This document shows positions 1 to 7,305 of a stretch of 64,000 nucleotides of DNA, one piece after another; the first letter of the stretch is position 1, and each line of letters starts with the position of its first letter. Both the position numbers and the translations under genes were made by a program. Source of the DNA: Balneola sp. (GTDB taxonomy: Bacteria; Bacteroidota; Rhodothermia; Balneolales; Balneolaceae); contig NZMW01000001.1 in assembly GCA_002694685.1 (NCBI GenBank), positions 62,001 to 126,000 on the forward strand, written 5' to 3'. The notes under the pieces are model-generated. The model did no database searches. It was given only the letters and a program-made list of their open reading frames with translations, and had not been told where the DNA came from.

Positions 1-171
1 GCTAAAAGCTTTGACTCGATGATGAATCAGATTAATAAAGGGCTCGAACAACCGGACTGTTGTACCGATGCTGCTCAAAAATATCTGGATAAACACATGC
101 TTTCTGCAGACGGTAAGAACTGCGAACGAATCTGGAAAGCGATTAATGAACTTGTAGACTCAGAAGGTTAA
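1..171 (+). CDS. C-terminal fragment of an unidentified protein
   Basis: An open frame enters from the left edge in frame 1 and ends with TAA at 169-171, leaving 56 C-terminal residues. The fragment is acidic and soluble, with a Cys-Cys pair (PDCCTDAAQKYL) and a closing helix (NCERIWKAINELVDSEG). It lies 33 bp upstream of two sulfotransferase genes in the same direction, so it may belong to the same polysaccharide-modification operon. The DGK-xxxERI-like ending is vaguely reminiscent of CDP-glycerol glycerophosphotransferase or capsule-synthesis C-termini, but that is only a guess. The 5' part lies outside the window. Confidence 0.6.
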   Translation, partial: AKSFDSMMNQINKGLEQPDCCTDAAQKYLDKHMLSADGKNCERIWKAINELVDSEG

Positions 172-204
172 CTTCCTGCCACATAAAGAATAAACGGTTA
201 TCCA

Positions 205-1206
205 GTGAGTAGCACCATCAATACAGAAGATCTTCAGGATACAAAAGACAGGATATTTTTCGTCGTGGGTACGAGTCGTTCCGGATCTACACTGCTGCAA
301 AGTATGCTGAGTTCGCATAGCGAGATGGTAATTCCTCCCGAGACTCATTTTTTCCATTCCTATGAATTTTTAAATCGAAAATTTGAGTCTGATTCTTCTG
401 AGTCGTTCAGAGAACGATTACTCCGGTTTTGGTACAGCGGTAAAACCAGAATTAAAGATCTGGGGCTTGATGAAAAAGCAGTTAGTGAACAAGCCAAGGA
501 GTTAGACTTGAAGACTCCAGAAGAACTTTTCACGCTCCAGTTAACGATGTACAGAAAGGAAAGAGGGAAGAAGATGATTGGGGAAAAAACGCCCCGGCAT
601 ATAATGCAGGTTAAAGAAATTTTAAAGGTTTATCCGAAAGCGAAATTCATCTCCATGTTTAGAGACCCAAGAGCTGCTGCATGGTCAGAAATTAAGGCTC
701 ATTTTGGTTCACCTTCTGTACTTGTAACAACTAGAAGGTGGCGGGAATACGTGAACATGCACGAACAACTTTCATCCCAATTGACTGACAAACAGTACAT
801 GATGCTCAGATATCAGGATTTGATCGATGACTCGGAAGGGATGTTAAAACAGATTTGTGCCTTCCTTGGGGTTAACTTTGAAGAGCAAATGCTGGAGTAC
901 TATAAAAGAGACGAAAAAGGTTTTGCTGAAGGAGAGAAGTCTTGGAAAAAAGGGACCCTTAAACCCATTCAAAAAGATAAAAATGAGGAATGGAAATCAA
1001 AGCTAACCAAATGGCAGATTTCTTTAGTAGAGAGTATGGCAGGGAAGAATCTTCAAAAAATGAATTACGAAAAGAGTGGAGAATCTCTTTCCTTTCCCAA
1101 AAAGTTGTTCTATCAATGCGTAGATTTCAGCAGATCGATTTGGGCCACTTTGACAAACGCTCGTTATGAGGGGTACAAAAATCCACGAAAAGGTAAATTT
1201 AAATAG
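205..1206 (+). CDS. Sulfotransferase family protein (Sulfotransfer_3 type)
   Basis: A PAPS-dependent sulfotransferase-like enzyme of 333 residues. The 5'-phosphosulfate-binding loop is near residues 18-30 (FFVVGTSRSGSTLLQSML), and the 3'-phosphate-binding region is near 150-165 (KFISMFRDPRAAAWSEI, with the Arg-Asp-Pro signature). A PETHFFH segment follows the P-loop, where the substrate-binding acid and His lie in this family. There is no signal peptide or membrane helix, so it is cytosolic or membrane-peripheral. The start is GTG at 205 without a clear Shine-Dalgarno site; no in-frame ATG precedes the P-loop. A second sulfotransferase follows after 22 bp, suggesting paired modification of a surface glycan or lipid. 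The acceptor cannot be read from sequence. Confidence 0.85.
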   Translation: MSSTINTEDLQDTKDRIFFVVGTSRSGSTLLQSMLSSHSEMVIPPETHFFHSYEFLNRKFESDSSESFRERLLRFWYSGKTRIKDLGLDEKAVSEQAKELDLKTPEELFTLQLTMYRKERGKKMIGEKTPRHIMQVKEILKVYPKAKFISMFRDPRAAAWSEIKAHFGSPSVLVTTRRWREYVNMHEQLSSQLTDKQYMMLRYQDLIDDSEGMLKQICAFLGVNFEEQMLEYYKRDEKGFAEGEKSWKKGTLKPIQKDKNEEWKSKLTKWQISLVESMAGKNLQKMNYEKSGESLSFPKKLFYQCVDFSRSIWATLTNARYEGYKNPRKGKFK

Positions 1207-1228
1207 ATTTAAAAGTTAGGAAGTAACA

Positions 1229-2134
1229 ATGGCGGTATTCAAAAAAATTGGTGAACAGATAACTGCTTTATCTGATGCACTTGGATTCGAACGTCGCGAC
1301 CTTCGTGCCGATCTTGGTATGCCCTGGGATTTTGTAAAAAGTAAAGTCATGAACTCTCACTTTAAGTGGGATTATGACGAAATAGAACGATACTGCATGT
1401 TTGTTGGATACCCACGTAGCGGCCACACCTTAGTTGGCTCTCTGCTGGATGCTCACCCAGACATGGTTATCTCTCACGAACTCGATGCATTACGATACCT
1501 AAGAGCCGGGTTTAGCCGAGAGCAAATTTTCAGTTTAATTTTGCATAAAGACAAAGTATTTACCGGAAAAGGACGTGAGTGGACGGGATACGATTATTCG
1601 ATTGAGGGATTATGGCAAGGACGCTACCGCAACCTCAAAGTAATCGGTGATAAGAAAGGAGGGGGTTCTTCTCTTCACCTCATAGCCCGGCCTAATATTA
1701 TTGAAAAACTGCGAGATGAAATGCAGTTGCCTATCAAGTTGATCCATATTGTACGGCACCCACTGGATAACATAGCTACACATAAGCGAAAATGGTCTGT
1801 AAACCCTACACTGCAAGAAGCTATAGATGGATACTTCGACAGAGTTGAAGCTAACGCTAAGCTAAAGTCTCAGGTTGCTGAGGATGAATGGTGTGAGCTC
1901 ACCCACGAAGAATTTATCGAAAATTCAGAAGATACGCTCAGGACACTCATTACTTTTCTAGAACTGGAGCCTTATGAAGATTATATCAAGGCGGCAGCAG
2001 CTAAAGTGTTTGATTCTCCATCCAAAAGCCGGACTAGAATTGAGTGGCCACAGGAAATGATTGATCAGGTTGCTGAACGAAGTCAAAAGTACGATTTTCT
2101 CAAGGATTATGAATTCACTGTTGAGGCTGACTAA
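1229..2134 (+). CDS. Second sulfotransferase family protein
   Basis: A sulfotransferase-domain protein of 301 residues. The phosphosulfate-binding loop is near residues 55-72 (MFVGYPRSGHTLVGSLLDAH) and the 3'-phosphate motif near 170-182 (LIHIVRHPLDNIATHKR). It begins at ATG 1229, preceded by AGGAAG at about 8 bp, one of the better ribosome sites here. It differs enough from its upstream neighbour to suggest a different acceptor rather than a recent duplication. Its stop overlaps the stop of the convergent flippase gene by 4 bp. The substrate is unknown; the flippase neighbour points to cell-surface polysaccharide. Confidence 0.85.
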   Translation: MAVFKKIGEQITALSDALGFERRDLRADLGMPWDFVKSKVMNSHFKWDYDEIERYCMFVGYPRSGHTLVGSLLDAHPDMVISHELDALRYLRAGFSREQIFSLILHKDKVFTGKGREWTGYDYSIEGLWQGRYRNLKVIGDKKGGGSSLHLIARPNIIEKLRDEMQLPIKLIHIVRHPLDNIATHKRKWSVNPTLQEAIDGYFDRVEANAKLKSQVAEDEWCELTHEEFIENSEDTLRTLITFLELEPYEDYIKAAAAKVFDSPSKSRTRIEWPQEMIDQVAERSQKYDFLKDYEFTVEAD

Positions 2135-3567
2135 CCACGTATAGCCTTAATCGCATCTTTTTCCAGGAACCATATTACGGTTGCGGTAATTGAAAAGACA
2201 AAGAGCGAAGCAAGAGCAACAGCCAGAATGGTAGTTTCCTCAAAGAAATAAGTTATTCCGTACCGAACAGCGTAAGCAAATGCAGCAAGAGGGATAAGGG
2301 TAATAAAGGCTGAAATACTTTTGAATCCGAATCTCCAGACGTTGGTCTCTGTGAGTTTTGCCCCAAAATAAACGATTACAAGAGAGGCTAGAGGGTATAC
2401 CGTCAACCATACTAAGGCTACTGCCATCATGCTTATTTGTGATGCTATCAAGAAACCAACAGGTAATAAAACTGCATTAGCTGACGTGAAATAGAAGATA
2501 AATTTCGCTTCGCCTTTAGCGTTGATCAGTTTAGGTAGTAGGGTTACAAGGCATTGTATAATTCCTACAGCTACAAAGATTCTCATGTATGGAACGGCAT
2601 CCATCCATTTTTCATAACCAACGAGTGGGAGAAACCAGTCGATATAGGTTCCAATAATCACCATAACCGTTCCTACCAAAAGCATGCTCGCTCTCGACAT
2701 TGTAAAGAAGTAATTCCTGAGACGAGGGATTTCGTACTGAAGTTTTGCAAATGTAGGGTATGCCACGCGGTTGATTACATTCGATAATTCTTTAACCGTG
2801 TCAAAAACCAGCCGGTATGCAAAGGAATAAATCCCAACTAACTCCATGGAAAAGAATTTACCAATAATGAGGTAATCTACGTTCATGTAGAACTTTTGGA
2901 AGAAATTTGAACCCGTTGTAAAAAGCCCGAATTCTATCAGGTGTTTCACCTGCTCATAGCTAAACCTGAAACGTGGGAAGTATGGTTTGAAGAACATACA
3001 GAATACCATCTGACCCACTTTATTTGCCAGTTCAGCAAGGATGATGGCCCACGCTCCCCAACCGTTAAAAGCCAGATAAATCATCAAACCTGCAGAAGAA
3101 GCTAGCGCCACATTATCACTGATGGCCAGCTTCTTAAATTCGAGATCCCGCATCATTAGTTTGCTCGAAATCATATAGAAACTAAATGCTATAATGCCCA
3201 GCATGTAAACCCGAATCATTGAAGACAAAACAGGGGTATCGTAGAATTGCCCTACAAAAGGAGCAGCAAGGTAAATCAAACCATAAACGACAATAGAAAG
3301 GATAAAACTAGTCCAGAAAAGTGAATCAACCTGAGTACGACCGATTCTGTTTTCTTGAACAATGGCTGTTCCCAAACCCAACTCAGTTATTGCTTTCGTA
3401 GTGCTAAAAAAAGCGAGAGCTATAGCAGCAATTCCAAATTGCTCTTCAGAAATAACTTTAAGGGTATAAAAAAGAGCTACGGCATTAAGAAGACGTGCTG
3501 TAACAGAACCTAACCCACTGTACAGCACTGAGGAAGCCACTCTTCGGGCAAACGATTTATTGCTCAT
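2131..3567 (-). CDS. Polysaccharide flippase, MVF/Polysacc_synt_3 (WzxC-like)
   Basis: An integral membrane protein of 478 residues with about 12-14 hydrophobic segments, typical of oligosaccharide-lipid flippases of the MOP superfamily (RfbX/WzxC). The N-terminus (residues 8-60) has the family pattern: an amphipathic start, a first helix rich in Gly/Ala, then a LGLGTAIVQ segment near 63-71. Such proteins turn undecaprenyl-linked repeat units across the inner membrane for O-antigen, capsule or exopolysaccharide. It converges with the sulfotransferase gene at a 4 bp overlap and points away from the inositol genes. No Wzy polymerase or glycosyltransferase is visible in the window, so the main glycan cluster must lie to the left. 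Confidence 0.87.
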   Translation of the reverse strand: MSNKSFARRVASSVLYSGLGSVTARLLNAVALFYTLKVISEEQFGIAAIALAFFSTTKAITELGLGTAIVQENRIGRTQVDSLFWTSFILSIVVYGLIYLAAPFVGQFYDTPVLSSMIRVYMLGIIAFSFYMISSKLMMRDLEFKKLAISDNVALASSAGLMIYLAFNGWGAWAIILAELANKVGQMVFCMFFKPYFPRFRFSYEQVKHLIEFGLFTTGSNFFQKFYMNVDYLIIGKFFSMELVGIYSFAYRLVFDTVKELSNVINRVAYPTFAKLQYEIPRLRNYFFTMSRASMLLVGTVMVIIGTYIDWFLPLVGYEKWMDAVPYMRIFVAVGIIQCLVTLLPKLINAKGEAKFIFYFTSANAVLLPVGFLIASQISMMAVALVWLTVYPLASLVIVYFGAKLTETNVWRFGFKSISAFITLIPLAAFAYAVRYGITYFFEETTILAVALASLFVFSITATVIWFLEKDAIKAIRG

Positions 3568-3766
3568 TATTGAGTTTTGTCATCGTGAATAGTTTCTCAT
3601 GATTTTGAGATTTAGCGAAAACAAATATAGGGCGAAGAAGACGCAATTGAAACGAACGATCGGAACAGTATTTACGAATTCTTATAGAATTACCAATTAT
3701 AAGCTAACATAACATTAACAAGTTCTTTATCTTTAAGGATTAAAATTTTCAGCTAAAAAGTTAGGA

Positions 3767-5086
3767 ATGTCAAAAACCACCAATCAATCAGCCGCAGACG
3801 GAAAGTTATTAGTATTAACTCCGGGTATGGGCGCAGTAGCAACAACATTTATCGCAGGAGTTGAGTCAATCCGAAAGGGACTCTCAAAGCCAATCGGCTC
3901 ACTCACACAGATGCAAACTATTCGTTTAGGTGCTCGTTCTGAGAATCGAAGCCCGCTCATTAAAGACTTCCTGCCCCTGGCTGATTTGAATGATCTGGAA
4001 TTTGGAGGTTGGGATGTAAAGCCTGACAATGTATATGACGCTTGTGTTCATGCAAGTGTACTTAAGCCTCAGGATCTGGAGCCTATTTCAGAGTTTCTCA
4101 AAACGATTAAGCCAATGTCGGCTGCTTTTGAGCAGAAGTATGTGAAGAAGCTTGAAGGACCTAATGTCAAAGATTTTACCACTAAGAAGGATCTTGCTGA
4201 GCAATTGCGCGAAGACATTCGAAACAGAATGGAAGAAACCGGAGCTTCACGCGCAGTTATGGTTTGGTGTGGTTCAACGGAAGTGTACCAATCTGCATCA
4301 GAGTGCCATATGTCTATAGAGGCATTCGAAAAAGGCCTGGAAGAGAATGATGAAGCAATTGCTCCATCACAGCTTTATGCATATGCAGCTATCATGGAAG
4401 GAGTACCTTACGCAAATGGTGCTCCAAATTTGTCGGCTGATATTCCTGCTCTTACTCAGCTTGCTGAACAAAAAGGTGTGCCAATTGCCGGAAAAGATTT
4501 CAAAACAGGGCAGACATTAATGAAAACCATTTTGGCTCCGGGTTTTAAAACCAGAATGTTGGGAATCCGAGGCTGGTTCTCTACAAATATCTTAGGTAAC
4601 CGTGACGGTGAAGTACTGGATGATCCGGAAAGCTTCAAATCAAAAGAAGTAACTAAGTCTGGCGTATTAGATACAATCTTACAGCCCGATACTTACAAAG
4701 ACCTCTACAAAGACCTCTATCATAAAGTAAGAATTAACTATTACCCACCACGAGGTGATGAGAAAGAAGGTTGGGATAACATCGATATTTTCGGATGGAT
4801 GAGCTACCCAATGCAGATCAAAGTTGATTTCTTATGCCGTGACTCTATTCTTGCCGCCCCAATCGTTTTGGATTTGGCTCTGTTTCTTGATCTTGCAAAA
4901 CGGAACGGTAAAGCTGGAATTCAGGAATGGTTGAGTTTCTACTTCAAGAGTCCACAAGTAGAAGATGGTCACGTTCAGGAGCATGATATTTTCATACAGC
5001 ATTTCCGTCTAAAAAATACTCTCCGTGTGATGGGTGGTGAAGAACCGGTAACCCACCTTTCTGAAAATTACGACTCTTACAAATAG
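3767..5086 (+). CDS. ino1: Myo-inositol-1-phosphate synthase
   Basis: NAD-dependent isomerase converting glucose-6-phosphate to myo-inositol-1-phosphate; 439 residues, matching bacterial and eukaryotic enzymes. Visible hallmarks are the N-terminal nucleotide loop (LTPGMGAVATTFIAGVES, near 17-34), the GGWDV segment (near 81), NGAPNLSADIPAL (near 212-224), the active-site GKDFKTGQTLMKTILAP region (near 238-254), and the C-terminal DSILAAPIVLDLALF core. ATG 3767 is preceded by TTAGGA. A perfect 12 bp tandem duplication at 4694-4717 encodes YKDLYKDLYHK. The cytidylyltransferase starts 5 bp downstream, so the two are almost certainly co-transcribed to make activated inositol. Confidence 0.95.
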   Translation: MSKTTNQSAADGKLLVLTPGMGAVATTFIAGVESIRKGLSKPIGSLTQMQTIRLGARSENRSPLIKDFLPLADLNDLEFGGWDVKPDNVYDACVHASVLKPQDLEPISEFLKTIKPMSAAFEQKYVKKLEGPNVKDFTTKKDLAEQLREDIRNRMEETGASRAVMVWCGSTEVYQSASECHMSIEAFEKGLEENDEAIAPSQLYAYAAIMEGVPYANGAPNLSADIPALTQLAEQKGVPIAGKDFKTGQTLMKTILAPGFKTRMLGIRGWFSTNILGNRDGEVLDDPESFKSKEVTKSGVLDTILQPDTYKDLYKDLYHKVRINYYPPRGDEKEGWDNIDIFGWMSYPMQIKVDFLCRDSILAAPIVLDLALFLDLAKRNGKAGIQEWLSFYFKSPQVEDGHVQEHDIFIQHFRLKNTLRVMGGEEPVTHLSENYDSYK

Positions 5087-5091
5087 AACCT

Positions 5092-5844
5092 ATGTCTGAT
5101 ACTGATCAGCAAAAGACAGGTGTAATTCTTGCAGCTGGCTTCGGTTCACGCCTAAAAGGGGTGGACTCGAATACAGTTTTAAAACCCTTAACAAGCGTTA
5201 ATGATAAGCCTCTGATTTATAGAACAATCAGAAGCTTAAAAGTTGCAGGATGCAGTAAGGTTGTTATCGTGCTTGGATATGGCTTTGAAGAAATTAAGAA
5301 TGATATCCTGGAATCCTATACCGGCAACTTGCCGATAGAATTTGCTCATAACAAAAAGTATGACTTGAGTAACGGCATTTCTGTTCTTGCAGCTGCGCCA
5401 TTAATAAATGATACGTTCATTCTTACAATGGCCGATCACATTCTTTCTGATGAGATGATGAAACTGGCCGGAGCACACCGCCCGGATAAAGGCACGGCGA
5501 CCTTATTGGTAGATTACAAAGTGGACGAAATCTTTGACATGGACGACGCCACTAAAGTAAAAGTAAAAGAAGGGCGTGTAAAAGCAATCGGTAAGCAGAT
5601 CACCGACTATAACTGTATCGATACTGGTGTATTCGTTTGTACAGAAGGTTTGCTTAGTGAGATTGAAAAGGTTTACAAAGCCACCGGTGATGCTTCACTA
5701 TCTGATGGTGTTCGGACTCTGGCAGAATCAGGAAAAATGCACACGCTCGATATTGGTGATGCTTTTTGGCAAGATGTAGATACTCCTGAAATGCTCGAAC
5801 ATGCCGAAAAAGTATTGAGATCTAAGTCCCGTACTTTTATTTAG
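5092..5844 (+). CDS. Nucleotidyltransferase, probable CTP:inositol-1-phosphate cytidylyltransferase
   Basis: A GT-A-fold NTP transferase of 250 residues with the pyrophosphorylase signature at the N-terminus (VILAAGFGSRLKG, near 11-23, then LKPL), an NGISVL segment near 103 and MADHILS near 121, which resemble the inositol-1-phosphate cytidylyltransferase half of archaeal IPCT/DIPPS. The NGxS and M(A/G)DH motifs separate this group from sugar-1-phosphate nucleotidylyltransferases. The gene directly follows inositol-phosphate synthase, supporting CDP-inositol as product. CDP-inositol is used for di-inositol phosphates or inositol phospholipids, yet no CDP-alcohol phosphatidyltransferase is in the window. 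An alternative is another sugar- or polyol-phosphate nucleotidyltransferase. Its stop overlaps the convergent lipocalin-like gene by 8 bp. Confidence 0.75.
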   Translation: MSDTDQQKTGVILAAGFGSRLKGVDSNTVLKPLTSVNDKPLIYRTIRSLKVAGCSKVVIVLGYGFEEIKNDILESYTGNLPIEFAHNKKYDLSNGISVLAAAPLINDTFILTMADHILSDEMMKLAGAHRPDKGTATLLVDYKVDEIFDMDDATKVKVKEGRVKAIGKQITDYNCIDTGVFVCTEGLLSEIEKVYKATGDASLSDGVRTLAESGKMHTLDIGDAFWQDVDTPEMLEHAEKVLRSKSRTFI

Positions 5845-6880
5845 CGACCAGGTAATAAAAGTAACCCGGTCTGTTCCCGTTAATGGTAACGGTACCGTTC
5901 AGTTCAACAAGCTCCCCGCCAATAACCTGTTTAGCCAGGAATTTTTTAATACCGCCAAGTTCGTTGAGCAGCGAATAGGTATCCATGTGCTTCTTTACTC
6001 TAACATTCAAAAGATCTGTTTGGTAGGGTTTGATTTGAACATAGCGATCTAATTCCCTGGTTTTGCTATCCGACTCGATACGGTCGATATATGAAGGAGT
6101 GATCAGAAAAGGATTTCCATTATTATACCCAACACCGTAGCCTATGGGAACCTGAAGGTTGGCCTTTTTTAACGTCAGAAAGTGAAAATACATCCCATTT
6201 TCATCATCACCTGTTTTGATGCGGTAGCTTCGGTCAATGATTTCTGAGGAAAGATTATTCTGATAAATATGATCCATATAGCCGGTGCCGGTAACCTGAA
6301 GGGTATCCCCGTTAATGGCCACGATACCTTTTACTTTTGCGTGGGGCATCAGAAGAGAGATTCCGATTTCATTGTCTCCAACTTTATAGACTCCATCCCC
6401 TAAGGTTTTACCCTTGGCAATATCATAGAAAGTGAGGTCGACATCGTACTGAACGCCATCTTTCGTGTTATGAAAAAAGAGCCGGTGTTCGTCATCAAAA
6501 CTTCCTTTCGCCCAATAGGGGCGGTCAGGATTTAGCCTGATATAATTGTCCTCGGGATTCGCTTGAAATGTAGATGTGTCATATTCCTTATTGACTACAT
6601 AAGTATTTCCATCTTTCCAGCTCACCGATAATTTCACTCCGGTAGCACGGCCTTTAAACGAGCCAAAGTCATTAATTGAAAACGTATTAATAATCTGAAC
6701 ACCGTTATCCAGATTGATGTGGTAAGTCCAGAGTTCATTATAATATTTGCTGGGCAAATTCCTCGCAACGAAGTCATCTCCATCAGAATCCTCAAAATTT
6801 CCGGTAGGGAAGTAGATAGTCTGAGCCTGAAGATTCAACGAAATAAAACAAGCAAAGAGCAGCTTGATAAATATTTTCAT
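5837..6880 (-). CDS. Secreted lipocalin-like (CrtC/Svf1-type) protein
   Basis: An exported protein of 347 residues. The chosen ATG at 6880 gives an ideal signal peptide (MKIFIKLLFACFISLNLQAQ, cut after AQA/Q); a longer frame begins at TTG 6916 but would bury the signal 12 residues in. The body is beta-rich with repeated WxxGxxYxV-like strands and a GTGYMDHIYQ motif near 200, matching the GxGYxDH signature of the double-lipocalin family that includes hydroxyneurosporene synthase CrtC and Svf1. The family binds or hydrates hydrophobic lipids and carotenoids; the ligand here is unknown. A relation to the convergent inositol genes is not shown. Confidence 0.6.
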   Translation of the reverse strand: MKIFIKLLFACFISLNLQAQTIYFPTGNFEDSDGDDFVARNLPSKYYNELWTYHINLDNGVQIINTFSINDFGSFKGRATGVKLSVSWKDGNTYVVNKEYDTSTFQANPEDNYIRLNPDRPYWAKGSFDDEHRLFFHNTKDGVQYDVDLTFYDIAKGKTLGDGVYKVGDNEIGISLLMPHAKVKGIVAINGDTLQVTGTGYMDHIYQNNLSSEIIDRSYRIKTGDDENGMYFHFLTLKKANLQVPIGYGVGYNNGNPFLITPSYIDRIESDSKTRELDRYVQIKPYQTDLLNVRVKKHMDTYSLLNELGGIKKFLAKQVIGGELVELNGTVTINGNRPGYFYYLVAK

Positions 6881-7305
6881 TAATGATGAAGTCTTAGATA
6901 GTGGGTGATTGAGCAAAAGAAATAATTGGATGAATATAGATCACTTATCTCATTGATGTACTATCAACGCAAATATTGTTACTTCCATTTGGTATTAAAG
7001 TATAAGAATTGAATGGTTGAGACATTGCTGAATTGTTAAGAAATAAAATACTTTTTCAGGGTAGCTAACGAAGCGGATTTTTCTTTAGTCTGTTATGAAA
7101 AGATTATGCAACTGCCGGTAATAAATGAGTAGAAAAAAAGTTAATTTATGCGCTTGTCGGATTGAATAGAATGTTCTTTATGTTGAACGCCAATGAGGAA
7201 AAGTTTTAAATCTCAAGAACAATACAAACTTTAGTACAGGTTTTACTTGAAACGATTTCCAGAAAAAGCATCCCGACTAAGTGAACCAAAGATCTTATTT
7301 TTTAA
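6881..7305. other. Intergenic region, no gene seen
   Basis: This 425 bp AT-rich stretch lies between the divergent lipocalin-like gene and the RND exporter. I see no conserved ORF, tRNA or strong hairpin. It should carry the promoters of both genes, but no convincing Bacteroidota -33/-7 pair stands out by eye. Confidence 0.5.

Noticed and set aside
4694-4717. 12 bp tandem duplication inside the inositol-phosphate synthase gene as a frameshift or error
   Set aside because: It keeps the frame (YKDLYKDLYHK) and the protein is otherwise full length; it is probably harmless repeat coding.
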